Below, piece after piece: positions 25,641-34,237 of a DNA stretch of 64,000 bases. The DNA lies in the NCBI GenBank assembly GCA_020881835.1, contig CP052876.1, positions 2,356,001 through 2,420,000 on the forward strand, given 5' to 3'. This stretch comes from Kineosporiaceae bacterium SCSIO 59966 (GTDB taxonomy: Bacteria > Actinomycetota > Actinomycetes > Actinomycetales > SCSIO-59966). Positions within the stretch are counted from its first letter, which is position 1, and every line of letters starts with the position of its first letter. The notes beneath the pieces were generated by a model. The model saw only the letters and a list, made by a program, of their open reading frames with translations. It made no database searches and was not told the DNA's origin. The translations under genes were made by a program, and so were the position numbers.

Positions 25641-25952
25641 TCACAGGGGTCCGACAGCGCCGCCGTCCCAGCGGGCCCGGGCCATGTCGACCCGGTCCCC
25701 GCGCAGCGGGGTGCCCTCGGCGCGGTAGCGGACGAGGGCCTCGGCGGCGTGCTGCGGGGGCGGCGTCCCGTCGGCGCGCAGCACCCGCCACCAGGGCACC
25801 CCACCGCCGTACCGGGACAGCACCGCGCCCACCGCCCGGGGCCCGCCGGCGCCGAGGAGCTCGGCGACGTCTCCGTAGGACAGCACCCGGGCGGGCGGGA
25901 TCGCCTCGACGACGTCGAGGACGTCGGCGGCGAACGGGGTGAGCGGACGCAC
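25641..25952 (-). CDS. Alkyltransferase-like protein (ATL, MGMT family)
   Basis: A 103-residue protein with the DNA-binding domain of O6-alkylguanine alkyltransferases. It has PPARVLSYGDVAELLG (helix-turn-helix, about residues 19-34), RAVGAVLSR, and VPWWRVLRADG in place of the PCHRV active site: Trp stands where the methyl-accepting Cys would be. ATL proteins bind alkylated guanine and hand it to nucleotide excision repair rather than reversing it. GTG 25952 is the likely start, eight bases after idi. A homologue lies at the same place next to adnA in M. tuberculosis (Rv3204). Confidence 0.88.
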   Translation of the reverse strand: MRPLTPFAADVLDVVEAIPPARVLSYGDVAELLGAGGPRAVGAVLSRYGGGVPWWRVLRADGTPPPQHAAEALVRYRAEGTPLRGDRVDMARARWDGGAVGPL

Positions 25953-25960
25953 CGGTGTCC

Positions 25961-26515
25961 TCAGCCGACCAGGTGGCCGCCGGCCGCGAGTTCCTCGAGC
26001 TGGAGCACGCTCCACGGCGACAGCGCCCACGGGGTCGCGCGGGCGGTGGTGAGGACGTCCGCGACGGCCACCCAGCGCCACTCGGCGACCTCGGCCGGGT
26101 CCGGGCGAGGGTCACCGGCGGCCCGGGCGACGAACACCGGGCAGACCTCGTTCTCCACCACCCCGCCCGCGTCGGTGGCCCGGTAGGCGAAGTCGGGCAG
26201 CACCTCCCGGACGTCGGTGAGGACGAGGCCGAGCTCCTGGGCGACCCGGCGGTGGACGGCGTCCGCCAGGTCCTCCCCCGGTGCCGGGTGCCCGCAGCAG
26301 GAGTTCGTCCACACCCCGGGCCAGGTGCGCTTCCCCACGGCCCGGCGGGTGACGAGCAGCCGGCCCGCGTCGTCCAGGACGTAGCAGGAGAAGGCGAGGT
26401 GCAGCGGGGTGTCGGCGGTGTGCACCGTGGCCTTGTCGGCGACCCCGACCGGTCTCCTGCTCTCGTCGAGCAGCACGACCTGCTCCGGTCGCCTCGCCAC
26501 CGCCGGTCCGCTCAC
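25961..26515 (-). CDS. idi: Isopentenyl-diphosphate delta-isomerase, type I
   Basis: A 184-residue Nudix-fold enzyme that interconverts isopentenyl and dimethylallyl diphosphate for isoprenoid (menaquinone, carotenoid, polyprenol) synthesis. It has TNSCCGHPAPGED (catalytic Cys about residue 68) and VVENEVCPVFV (catalytic Glu about residue 117), plus TWPGVW and ELGL. GTG 26515 is chosen since TACAGT lies seven bases upstream, giving a leaderless message. No other isoprenoid gene is in the window. Identification is firm. Confidence 0.93.
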   Translation of the reverse strand: MSGPAVARRPEQVVLLDESRRPVGVADKATVHTADTPLHLAFSCYVLDDAGRLLVTRRAVGKRTWPGVWTNSCCGHPAPGEDLADAVHRRVAQELGLVLTDVREVLPDFAYRATDAGGVVENEVCPVFVARAAGDPRPDPAEVAEWRWVAVADVLTTARATPWALSPWSVLQLEELAAGGHLVG

Positions 26516-26522
26516 CTGGGCC

Positions 26523-26528
26523 ACTGTA
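26523..26528 (-). promoter_or_regulatory. -10 box of idi, leaderless type
   Basis: TACAGT on the minus strand lies seven bases before the idi GTG and 25 bases after the moeZ stop. Confidence 0.55.
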
Positions 26529-26552
26529 GGCGGCGCTGCCGCAGCCGGTGGC

Positions 26553-27701
26553 TCAGTAGGTGGGCAGGGTCGGGTCGACGTCCCGGACCCACGCCAGCAC
26601 CCCGCCGTCCAGGTGGACCGCCTGGTCGTACCCGTGGCCGCGCAGGACCTGCAGGGCCTGCGCGGAACGCACCCCGGACTTGCAGTAGAGCACCGTGCGA
26701 CGGTCCCGGGGCAGCTCCCCGATCGCCTCGCCGGACAGGATCCGCGGCAACGGCACGAGCCGCGAGCCCGGGATGGACACCAGCGCGGCCTCGTCCTCGC
26801 CGCGGACGTCGACGAGGTCGACGTCACCGGCCTGCAGCCACCCGGCCAGGGTCGGCGCGTCGACGACCGCGTCCGGTCCCAGTACCGGCGGGGCCGGGGC
26901 GCAGCTCGCGGCGGCGTCGGCCAGCGAGGTGACCGGCGCGGCGTGCGGGTCGGGCCGCACGGTGACCGTGCGCCACGTCATCGCCAGCGCGTCGAGGACG
27001 AGCAGCCGGCCGAGCAGCGGCTCGCCCGCCCCGGTGACGAGCTTGACCGCCTCGGTGGCCATCACCGAGCCGACCGCGCCGACCATCGCGCCGAGCACGC
27101 CGCCCTCCGCGCAGGAGGGCACCGCCCCGGGCGGGGGCGGCTCGGGGAACAGGTCCCGGTAGGTCGGGCCGTGACCCGCCCAGAACACGCTGACCTGGGC
27201 GTCGAACCGGAACACCGAGCCCCAGACCTCCGGGACGCCGAGCAGCGAGCACGCGTCGGACACCAGGTAGCGGGTGGGGAAGTTGTCGGCGCCGTCGACG
27301 ACGAGGTCGTAGCCGCCCAGGACGGCCAGGGCGTTGTCGGCGGTGAGCCGCTCACGGTGCGGGACGACGGTGACGAGCGGGTTGAGCCGGGCCAGCGCGT
27401 CCACGGCGCTGTCCACCTTGGGCCGGCCGACGTCGTCGGTGCCGTGGACGACCTGCCGCTGCAGGTTCGAGGTGTCGACGACGTCGTCGTCGACGACGCC
27501 GATGGTCCCGACGCCGGCGGCGGCCAGGTAGGTGAGGACCGGCGCCCCGAGGCCACCGGCGCCGACGACGAGCACCCGGGCGGCGGCCAGGCGCCGCTGG
27601 CCCTGCTCGCCGATCCCGGGCAGCAGGACGTGCCGGGAGTACCGCTCGACCTGCTCGGCACGCAGCGGCGGGCCCGGCTCGACGAGCGGCGGCAGGCTCA
27701 C
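26553..27701 (-). CDS. moeZ: ThiF-type adenylyltransferase with rhodanese domain (MoeZ/MoeBR)
   Basis: A 382-residue protein with an N-terminal E1-like adenylation domain (YSRHVLLPGIGEQGQ, nucleotide motif VVGAGGLGAPV about residues 46-56, VDDDVVDTSNLQRQ) and a C-terminal rhodanese domain (about 285-382) with the active-site loop YCKSGVRS (Cys about 346). It activates the C terminus of ubiquitin-like sulfur carriers (MoaD, CysO, ThiS) and loads sulfur for molybdopterin and related pathways. The family zinc Cys pairs are not evident in the middle part. The GTG start overlaps the DUF3152 stop by four bases. Same gene order as M. tuberculosis Rv3206c-Rv3207c. Confidence 0.9.
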   Translation of the reverse strand: MSLPPLVEPGPPLRAEQVERYSRHVLLPGIGEQGQRRLAAARVLVVGAGGLGAPVLTYLAAAGVGTIGVVDDDVVDTSNLQRQVVHGTDDVGRPKVDSAVDALARLNPLVTVVPHRERLTADNALAVLGGYDLVVDGADNFPTRYLVSDACSLLGVPEVWGSVFRFDAQVSVFWAGHGPTYRDLFPEPPPPGAVPSCAEGGVLGAMVGAVGSVMATEAVKLVTGAGEPLLGRLLVLDALAMTWRTVTVRPDPHAAPVTSLADAAASCAPAPPVLGPDAVVDAPTLAGWLQAGDVDLVDVRGEDEAALVSIPGSRLVPLPRILSGEAIGELPRDRRTVLYCKSGVRSAQALQVLRGHGYDQAVHLDGGVLAWVRDVDPTLPTY

Positions 27702-28468
27702 GGCGCCGCCTCGGCGTCCGGCTCCACCCACGCGTTCGGCACGCAGGGGGCGACCTGCTTGGACTGCTGCTGCATCACCGGCGCCAGCGCGCCGGGGGCC
27801 GGGCAGGTGACGTGCCCGTGGCCCAGGACGTGGCCGACCTCGTGGTTGACCAGGTACTGCCGGTAGGCGGTGAGGTCGTGGGCGTACTCGTCCGTGCCGT
27901 GCACCCAGCGGTACATGGTGAGGATGGCCCGCGGGCCCTGCCGGCAGGACAGCTTGCCGAAGGTCTGCAGCGGCCGGCACATCGCCGCGGAGGTCTGCGG
28001 GCTGGCCAGGACGACGACGACGTCGGCCTGCCCGTCGGTGCGCGAGAACGTCCAGCCGTCCGACGGCCACCCGCGGGGGTCGTTGAGGGTGTCCAGGACG
28101 AAGTCGGCGAAGGCCTCCCCGTCGACGTCCAGACCCCCTTCGACCTCGACCCGCACCCGCCGCTCCCGTCCCGCGGTGGGGGCCGGGGCGCTGCCGGGGA
28201 CGACCACGGTGCCACCGGTGCCCCGGTCGACGACCTCGTCGGAGCGTAGCCCGGCGCGCTGCGCCGGGGACGGCGGGGGCACGGCGGTGACCACGGGGGC
28301 GTCCTGGGCGACGGCGGCGGTCGGCGGGGCCGAGACCGGTGGTGGCGGCGGGGACGTGTCGGTCCGGGCGGCCGGGTCCGCGGACACCTGCGCGCAACCG
28401 GTGACGAGGACACCCGCGGCGAGCGTGGCGACCGCGTGCCGCGACCGCCTGCGCCGGAGTCGCCTCAC
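27698..28468 (-). CDS. DUF3152 lipoprotein with metalloprotease-like HExxH motif
   Basis: A 256-residue exported protein. A basic N terminus (VRRLRRRRSRH) and hydrophobic stretch end in the lipobox VTGC (Cys about residue 25). A Pro/Thr-rich linker follows, then a DUF3152 domain (about 95-250). It contains VNHEVGHVLGHGH (about 207-219), the zinc-protease pattern HExxHxxGxxH, and two pairs of Cys. A cell-surface metallopeptidase is a reasonable inference, but I know of no proven activity. It is coupled to moeZ by a four-base overlap. The start is uncertain, since several in-frame GTG codons are possible. Confidence 0.82.
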   Translation of the reverse strand: MRRLRRRRSRHAVATLAAGVLVTGCAQVSADPAARTDTSPPPPPVSAPPTAAVAQDAPVVTAVPPPSPAQRAGLRSDEVVDRGTGGTVVVPGSAPAPTAGRERRVRVEVEGGLDVDGEAFADFVLDTLNDPRGWPSDGWTFSRTDGQADVVVVLASPQTSAAMCRPLQTFGKLSCRQGPRAILTMYRWVHGTDEYAHDLTAYRQYLVNHEVGHVLGHGHVTCPAPGALAPVMQQQSKQVAPCVPNAWVEPDAEAAP

Positions 28469-28535
28469 CCGTCCCGTCGGTCCCACCGCAGCAGGATGAC
28501 ACGCGCGGTGGCACAGCCGCGACGACGCCCGCTGG

Positions 28536-29000
28536 TCAGGGCAGGACGGCCGCCACCCGGCGGTTGCAGGCGCCGAGGACGGCCTTGACGAGCGCCTGGG
28601 ACGGGTCCGCGCCCACCGGGACCGCACCGCCGAGCTGCTCGGGGCCGCGCGTGGTGAGCAGTGTGACCAGGACGACCGCGGTGTCCTGGCCGGCGACCGG
28701 GACGACGTCCGCGGCCTCCACGTCCAGCCGGAGCCGACCGAGCGAGGCGGACTCCACCGCCCGGACCGTCGCGGTGGCGAGCGCCCGGCGCACCCCGCCC
28801 GGCGTGGCCGCGCCCTCCGCGATGCCGGTGTGGTGCTCCTCCCCGGCCCGCAGGACGACCGTGCAGGACGCCGTGTGCGCCCCGGTGACCTGCTGCACCC
28901 GCTCGAGCACGAGCCGGGACCGTTGGACCGGCAGCGCCGGTGCGGCGGGACGCTCGGCGTCCGCCTTGCCGGCGGAGGTGTCACGGAGCGTCTTGGCCAC
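28536..29000 (-). CDS. Conserved hypothetical protein, about 154 residues
   Basis: A soluble alpha/beta protein with no motif I recognise. Its first 30 residues are charged and linker-like, then RSRLVLERVQQVTGAHTASC, TVRAVESASLGRLRLDVEAADVV (quoted in parts) and VLVTLLTTRGPEQLGGAVPVG, ending in a helix ALVKAVLGACNRRVAAVLP. The repeated beta-strand/helix rhythm resembles small allosteric or dsRNA-binding-like folds, but this is only an impression. GTG 29000 or GTG 29036 could start it; neither has a clear ribosome site. It is divergent from the TetR gene. Confidence 0.6.
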   Translation of the reverse strand: MAKTLRDTSAGKADAERPAAPALPVQRSRLVLERVQQVTGAHTASCTVVLRAGEEHHTGIAEGAATPGGVRRALATATVRAVESASLGRLRLDVEAADVVPVAGQDTAVVLVTLLTTRGPEQLGGAVPVGADPSQALVKAVLGACNRRVAAVLP

Positions 29001-29153
29001 GTCGCCGAGTGTGGCACCTGGGACCCACACCGGCACAGGCCGTGCGGGCTGAGGTCACCCGTTGGAGTGACCGGTGCGTACCATTCCGGCTCGCCGGGAG
29101 GCCCCAGCACCCGGGCACTGCGAGCAAGAGACAGCAAGAGACGAGGTACCGAC

Positions 29154-29804
29154 GTGGCCGTGGACCCGCAGCACGCCGCCCCTGCCAGGCGCGGCGGACG
29201 GCTGCCCCGCACCGCTCGGCGGGCCCAGCTGCTCGTCGCCGCCCAGCAGGTGTTCGCCGAGAACGGCTACCACGCGGCGGCGATGGACGACATCGCCGAC
29301 CGGGCCGGGGTCAGCAAGCCCGTGCTCTACCAGCACTTCCCCGGCAAGCTGGACCTCTACCTCGCCGTCCTGGACCAGCACATCGAGGACCTCACGGCGG
29401 GGATCCGGCGGGCCCTGGAGTCGACCACCGACAACAAGCAGCGGGTGGCCGCGACGATCAGCGCCTACTTCGACTTCGTCGACCGGCAGGACGCCCCCTT
29501 CCGGCTGGTCTTCGAGTCGGACCTGACCAACGACCCGGCGGTGCGCGAGCGGGTGGACCGCCTCGAACAGCTGTGCGCGGAGGCGATCGCCGACGTCATC
29601 GGCGAGGACACCGGACTGCCCCGGGCACAGTCGGAGCTGCTCGGCACCGCCCTGACCGGGATGGCCCAGGTGACCGCGCGGTACTGGCTGCAGTGCGGTC
29701 GCGCGATCCCCCGCGAGGAGGCCGAGCGGCTGACCGGGCAGCTCTCCTGGCGCGGGATCGGCGGGTTCCCCAAGCACGGGGAGCCGGGTGGGGACGGGGG
29801 CTGA
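29154..29804 (+). CDS. TetR-family transcriptional regulator
   Basis: A 216-residue regulator. The helix-turn-helix lies at about residues 20-66 (RRAQLLVAAQQVFAENGYH, MDDIADRAGVSKPVLYQHFP), with a ligand-binding helical C-terminal domain rich in acidic residues. GTG 29154 follows ACGAGG. In M. tuberculosis the equivalent gene (Rv3208) precedes the DUF3107 gene, exactly as here, so this is a conserved pair rather than a local drug-resistance regulator. Ligand and targets are unknown. No clear operator was recognised upstream. Confidence 0.9.
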   Translation: MAVDPQHAAPARRGGRLPRTARRAQLLVAAQQVFAENGYHAAAMDDIADRAGVSKPVLYQHFPGKLDLYLAVLDQHIEDLTAGIRRALESTTDNKQRVAATISAYFDFVDRQDAPFRLVFESDLTNDPAVRERVDRLEQLCAEAIADVIGEDTGLPRAQSELLGTALTGMAQVTARYWLQCGRAIPREEAERLTGQLSWRGIGGFPKHGEPGGDGG

Positions 29805-29912
29805 GCGGACCGTCCGAGCGCCGTGGTGGGATGGGCCCACCGCACCACCCGACGGCACACCGCACCACCGACGAGACACCGCAGCACCCGACGACACAGG
29901 AGGTGGCCTCCC

Positions 29913-30137
29913 ATGGAGGTCCGGATCGGCATCCAGAACGCGGCCCGCGAGATCGTGCTGGAGTCCTCGCAGGCCCCCGACGAGGTGGCCTCCGTCGTCG
30001 CCGCTGCACTCGAGAAGGGCACGGTGCTGGAGCTGCGGGACGAGCGGGGCCGGCTGCTCGTCGTCCCGGTGCCGGCACTCGCCTACGTCGAGATCGGCGT
30101 CGAGGAGCGTGGCCGGGTGGGCTTCGGGACGCTCTGA
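29913..30137 (+). CDS. DUF3107 family protein (TB9.4-like)
   Basis: A 74-residue protein starting MEVRIGIQNAAREIVLESSQ with GRLLVVPVPALAYVEIG in the second half, a recognisable DUF3107 pattern. ATG 29913 has AGGAGG about ten bases upstream. The family is confined to actinobacteria as far as I know and has no assigned biochemistry; the M. tuberculosis member is a known antigen. It follows the TetR gene by 109 bases on the same strand. Confidence 0.9.
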   Translation: MEVRIGIQNAAREIVLESSQAPDEVASVVAAALEKGTVLELRDERGRLLVVPVPALAYVEIGVEERGRVGFGTL

Positions 30138-30242
30138 CAGGTGTCGAGGTGCGGCCGTGATCACCCCGTGGCAGTCTCCCCCCGCGATCGGGAAAGACGT
30201 TCCTGACGCGGACTCGCAGCCGTGCTGCAGGGAGGGAGACCC

Positions 30243-30503
30243 ATGGAGCTCATCGGGCTCATCATCTTCGGTGGCGTGATCGGCGCCCTCGCCCGCCTCG
30301 TCATGCCGGGGGACCAGAACCTCGGCATCCTCTGGACGATCATCCTCGGCGTCCTCGGTGCCCTGGTCGGCTACTGGCTGGGCGGCGTCCTCGGGGTGGA
30401 GGACACTCCCGGCATCGACTGGATCCGCTGGATCATCAGCACCGTCGCCGCCGTCCTGTTCATCAGCATCTACATCGGCGTCCGGGGCCGCCGGCGGGTG
30501 TGA
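30243..30503 (+). CDS. GlsB/YeaQ/YmgE family small membrane protein
   Basis: An 86-residue membrane protein with three hydrophobic segments (about residues 3-20, 29-51 and 60-79), Gly-rich helix faces (FGGVIGALARLVMPGDQNLG) and a basic tail GRRRV. This pattern fits the transglycosylase-associated/GlsB family, often induced by stress; the molecular role is unclear. ATG 30243 is preceded by GGGAGGGAGA. It stands alone between the DUF3107 gene and the convergent ferritin-like gene. Confidence 0.87.
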   Translation: MELIGLIIFGGVIGALARLVMPGDQNLGILWTIILGVLGALVGYWLGGVLGVEDTPGIDWIRWIISTVAAVLFISIYIGVRGRRRV

Positions 30504-30573
30504 CCTCCCTGCCCCCTGGCCGCGCTCGCAGGCCGCTGCCCGCGCCTGGGTGGCGGCCTGCGACGTACCCGAC

Positions 30574-31311
30574 TCAGGCGGTCAGCCCCAGCCGGCGCAT
30601 CCGGTGGGTGTGCCGCTCGGTGAGCCGGGTGAACATCCGGCCCACCTCCGCGAGGTCGGCGCCGGCAACCGTCGGAGCCCCAGCCAGACCGCCGACCAAG
30701 AGGGCCGCGAGGGCCTCCCGGTCAGCGGCGACCCGCTGGGCCTGGCTGAGCGCCTCCCCGACCAGGCGCCGTCCCCACAGGGCGAGCCGCCCGGCCACCC
30801 GTGGGTCGGCCTCGATCGCGGACCGGACCGTCGTGGCCACGAAGTCGGCGTGGCCGGCGTCCTGCAGCACGGTCTCGACCAGGGCACGGGTCTCCTCGTC
30901 GACGTACCGGGACACCTCCCGGTAGAAGTCGGTCGCGATCCCGTCACCGACGTAGGCCTTGACCAGGCCCTCGAGCCAGGTGCTCGGGGCGGTCCGCTCG
31001 TGAAAGGCGTCGACGGCTGCGGCGAACGGGGTCATCGCCGCCTCCGGGTCCGCGCCGAGCTGCTCGAGCCGGTCGACGAGCAGCTCGAAGTGGCCGAACT
31101 CGGTGACGGCCATCCGACCGAGCTTGACCTTGTCCAGCAGCGTCGGGGCGAGCTCGGCGTCCTCGGCCATCCGCGTGAAGGCGGTGATCTCACCGTAGGC
31201 GAGGGCGCCGAGCAGGTCGACGACGGCGGTCGTGTAGTCCGGCCGGTCGGTGTCGGGCTCGACGTCGCCGGGGTGACTCGTCGCGTCCTGCGGGTGGCTG
31301 GTCGCGGGCAC
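30574..31311 (-). CDS. Ferritin-like-fold protein (MiaE-type helical bundle)
   Basis: A 245-residue, mostly helical protein. Segments LLGALAYGEITAFTRMAED and KLGRMAVTEFGHFELLVDRL carry Glu and ExxH residues of the kind that bind di-iron in ferritin-like folds. Later helices (YVGDGIATDFYREV, LVETVLQDAGHADF) may supply the other ligands. Such proteins are regularly found divergent from the actinobacterial DEAD-box gene, as here and at Rv3210c/Rv3211. The enzymatic role is unknown. GTG 31311 is supported by TAGGCT seven bases upstream. A longer frame upstream mirrors the helicase promoter region. Confidence 0.82.
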   Translation of the reverse strand: MPATSHPQDATSHPGDVEPDTDRPDYTTAVVDLLGALAYGEITAFTRMAEDAELAPTLLDKVKLGRMAVTEFGHFELLVDRLEQLGADPEAAMTPFAAAVDAFHERTAPSTWLEGLVKAYVGDGIATDFYREVSRYVDEETRALVETVLQDAGHADFVATTVRSAIEADPRVAGRLALWGRRLVGEALSQAQRVAADREALAALLVGGLAGAPTVAGADLAEVGRMFTRLTERHTHRMRRLGLTA

Positions 31312-31318
31312 GGCGGGC

Positions 31319-31324
31319 AGCCTA
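31319..31324 (-). promoter_or_regulatory. -10 box of the ferritin-like gene, leaderless type
   Basis: TAGGCT on the minus strand ends seven bases before GTG 31311. Confidence 0.55.
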
Positions 31325-31543
31325 GTGGGCTCCGGTCCCGGCGGGACGGTGCGGCGGATGTGCCCTCCGGGGCGCGAGCGGCTACCCTGGGCGGGTACCT
31401 CGGTTGACCGGTCGCACGCCACGATCGGCTGCCGACCCACCGCGGAGAGGCCCGCCGGCCGTTCGCCGCCCACGTTCTCCGGGACCATTCCCACGAGACG
31501 GCGCCCGGCGCGAGGCCCCCGCCCCGAGATGTGAGGTCCTCCC

Positions 31544-33256
31544 CTGTCCGTCGACGAGATCACACCAGAGAACGACATCCAGACCGCCGAGACGGTCGAG
31601 CCCACCCGCACCGAGCTGGCCGAGCGCAGCTTTGCCGACTACGGCGTCCAGACCGAGATCGTCGAGGCGCTCGCCGAGGTCGGCATCACCTACCCCTTCC
31701 CGATCCAGGCGATGACGCTGCCGGTGGCGCTGCAGGGCCACGACATCATCGGCCAGGCCAAGACCGGGACCGGCAAGACGCTCGGCTTCGGCATCCCCCT
31801 GCTGCAGCGGGTGGCCGGACCGGGCGAGCCCGGCTGGGACGACCTCGAGGCGCCCGGCAAGCCGCAGGCCCTCGTCGTCGTGCCCACCCGCGAGCTCGCC
31901 GTCCAGGTGGCCGGAGACCTGGAGGTCGCGAGCCGGCGCCGGGCTGCGCGAGTGCTCACCGTGTACGGCGGGCGCGCCTACGAGCCGCAGGTCGAGGCGC
32001 TGCAGCGCGGCGTCGAGATCGTCGTCGGCACCCCTGGGCGCCTGCTCGACCTGGCTCAGCAGGGTCACCTCGAGCTGCGGTACGCCCGCGCCGTCGTCCT
32101 GGACGAGGCCGACGAGATGCTCGACCTCGGGTTCCTCCCGGACGTCGAGCGGCTGCTCTCCCTGACCCCGGCCGGGCGGCACACCATGCTCTTCTCGGCG
32201 ACGATGCCCGGCCCGGTCGTGGCCCTGGCCCGCCGGTACATGACCCAGCCCACCCACATCAGGGCCACCGACCCCGAGGACACCGGCGCCACCGTCGCCG
32301 CGGTCACCCAGGTCGTCTACCGGGCGCACGCGATGGACAAGATCGAGGTGCTGGCTCGGCTGCTGCAGGCGGAGGGCCGCGGCCTGACGATCGTGTTCGC
32401 CCGGACCAAGCGCACCGCCGCCAACGTCGCCGAGCAGCTCGCCGAGCGCGGCTTCGCCGCCGGGTCGCTGCACGGTGACCTCGGTCAGGGAGCTCGTGAG
32501 CAGGCCCTGCGAGCCTTCCGGAACGGCAAGATCGACGTCCTGGTGGCGACCGACGTCGCCGCCCGTGGTATCGACGTGGACGACGTCACCCACGTCGTGA
32601 ACTACCAGTGCCCCGAGGACGAGAAGATGTACCTGCACCGGATCGGGCGCACCGCCCGCGCCGGGAACACCGGGACCGCGGTGACCTTCGTGGACTGGGA
32701 CGACCTGCACCGCTGGGCGATGATCGACCGGACGCTCGGCCTCGGGATCCCGGAGCCGGTCGAGACGTACTCGACCTCGCCGCACCTGTACGCCGACCTC
32801 AACATCCCCGAGGGGACGACCGGGCGGCTGCCCCGGTCCGCGCGGACCCGCCCGGGCCTGGACGCCGAACAGGTCGAGGACCTCGGGGAGACCGGGCAGC
32901 GACGCCCGGGCGGCCGGTCCGGGGACAGGGCCGGACGGTCCGGGGACAGGGCCGGCCGGTCCCGGGACGGCGACCGGTCCCGTGGCCGCGGGGGTGCCCG
33001 CGGGGGCGAACGCTCCAGTCGGCACGGCGGTGACGGCGAGGAGGCCGGGGACCGCCCACGTCGCCGTCGCAGCCGCACCCGGACCCGCAGTGGCGAGCCC
33101 GTGGGGACGTCGGCCGGGGAGCCGCAGGCCGCGGCCCGAGCAGAGGGCGGGGCGGAGCCGTCGGCGGCCGGTGCGTCGACCGGCGACGGCGCACCGCGCC
33201 GGCGTCGCCGTCGCCGTGGTGGCCGCGGCGCGGGCGGGGAGCAGTCCGAGGGCTGA
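31544..33256 (+). CDS. DEAD-box RNA helicase (RhlE-like) with CTG start
   Basis: A protein of about 570 residues that remodels RNA, often needed in the cold. The Q motif region is SFADYGVQ...YPFPIQ; motif I is AKTGTGKT (about residue 71), then PTRELA, TPGR, DEAD (about 189), SAT, ARGIDV and HRIGRTAR. The tail beyond 425 is Arg/Gly/Ser-rich (GRSGDRAGRSGDRAGRSRDGD in part, then RRRRSRTRTR) and likely binds RNA. The first ATG (31712) would remove the Q motif. The frame opens only at 31535, where CTG 31544, six bases after AGGT, is the only NTG codon early enough, so a CTG start is inferred. Confidence 0.9.
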   Translation: MSVDEITPENDIQTAETVEPTRTELAERSFADYGVQTEIVEALAEVGITYPFPIQAMTLPVALQGHDIIGQAKTGTGKTLGFGIPLLQRVAGPGEPGWDDLEAPGKPQALVVVPTRELAVQVAGDLEVASRRRAARVLTVYGGRAYEPQVEALQRGVEIVVGTPGRLLDLAQQGHLELRYARAVVLDEADEMLDLGFLPDVERLLSLTPAGRHTMLFSATMPGPVVALARRYMTQPTHIRATDPEDTGATVAAVTQVVYRAHAMDKIEVLARLLQAEGRGLTIVFARTKRTAANVAEQLAERGFAAGSLHGDLGQGAREQALRAFRNGKIDVLVATDVAARGIDVDDVTHVVNYQCPEDEKMYLHRIGRTARAGNTGTAVTFVDWDDLHRWAMIDRTLGLGIPEPVETYSTSPHLYADLNIPEGTTGRLPRSARTRPGLDAEQVEDLGETGQRRPGGRSGDRAGRSGDRAGRSRDGDRSRGRGGARGGERSSRHGGDGEEAGDRPRRRRSRTRTRSGEPVGTSAGEPQAAARAEGGAEPSAAGASTGDGAPRRRRRRRGGRGAGGEQSEG

Positions 33257-33281
33257 CCGAGCCGGTCCGCCGCCGAGCGAG

Positions 33282-34088
33282 CTAGCGGCGCACCTGCCCC
33301 TCGGCGGCCGCCGGGCCGTGCGGCTGGAGTCCCCACGCATGGACGAGCCCCGCGGCCACCGCCCGGTAGGCCTCGGCTCCCTTGGAGCCCCTCGACGTCC
33401 GCAGGATGGAACGGCCGACCGCGGGTGCCTCGGCGAACCGCACCGACTTGGGGATCGGTGGGCTCAGCACCGGCAGCCCGTAGCGCTCCTGGACGTCGGC
33501 CAGCACGGCCCGCGCGTGGACGGTCCGGCCGTCGAACATCGTCGGCAGCAGACCGCGGACGACGAGGTCGCGGTTGAGGATGCGCTGGACGTCGGCGACG
33601 GTGTCGAGCAGCTGTCCCACGCCGCGGTGGCTGAGCATCTCGGCCTGCAACGGCACGAGAAGCTCGTCGGCGGCGGTCAGCGCGTTCAGGGTCAGCACCC
33701 CCAGCGAGGGCGAGCAGTCCAGCAGGACGACGTCGTACCGTCCCGCGACCGGCTCCAGGACCGTCCGCAGCACGTACTCCCGACCCGGACGGGGCAGCAG
33801 CACGGCCTCTGTGCCGGCCAGGTCGATGGCCGCGGGCAGCACGTCGACGCCGTCGTCGGCCTCGAGCAGCGCCTCGGCCGCGGTCGCGGCACCGGTGAGC
33901 ACCTCGTGCATGGACACCTCGACGGCGTCCGGGTCGATGCCGAGGGAGAACGTCAGACAGGCCTGCGGGTCGAGGTCGACGAGCAGCGGACGCAGGCCCA
34001 GCTCCGCGAACGCCGCGCCCAGGGAGGCGACGGTCGTCGTCTTGGCCACGCCGCCCTTCTGGTTGGCCACCGCCATCGTCAGGGTCAC
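33282..34088 (-). CDS. ParA/Soj-family ATPase
   Basis: A 268-residue deviant-Walker ATPase. KGGVAKTTT (about residues 11-19) is the signature Walker A with the first Lys. LLVDLDPQACLTFSLG (A' region) and VVLLDCSPSLGVLTLNAL (Walker B, about 120) follow. No parB is nearby, and the gene lies in the conserved Rv3213c position, so this is an orphan ParA-like protein rather than the main chromosome-segregation pair. It may position cellular cargo. GTG 34088 has GAGGAGAGAGAGG upstream. Confidence 0.9.
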   Translation of the reverse strand: MTLTMAVANQKGGVAKTTTVASLGAAFAELGLRPLLVDLDPQACLTFSLGIDPDAVEVSMHEVLTGAATAAEALLEADDGVDVLPAAIDLAGTEAVLLPRPGREYVLRTVLEPVAGRYDVVLLDCSPSLGVLTLNALTAADELLVPLQAEMLSHRGVGQLLDTVADVQRILNRDLVVRGLLPTMFDGRTVHARAVLADVQERYGLPVLSPPIPKSVRFAEAPAVGRSILRTSRGSKGAEAYRAVAAGLVHAWGLQPHGPAAAEGQVRR

Positions 34089-34237
34089 GGGCCTGCCTCT
34101 CTCTCCTCAGTGCGGTTCCTCGGTGCGCTTCCTCGGTGCGGACGCCTCGGGGTGCCTGATGGTGCCTGACGGTGACGCGGCACGCCGGTGCCCGGCCCAT
34201 TCTCGCCTCGGGCCGCCGATACGGAACAATCCCGGTC

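Noticed and set aside
22499-25942. Very long plus-strand open frame (over 1100 codons) opposite adnA
   Set aside because: It mirrors adnA codon structure in GC-rich DNA, has no recognisable domain and lacks a ribosome site.
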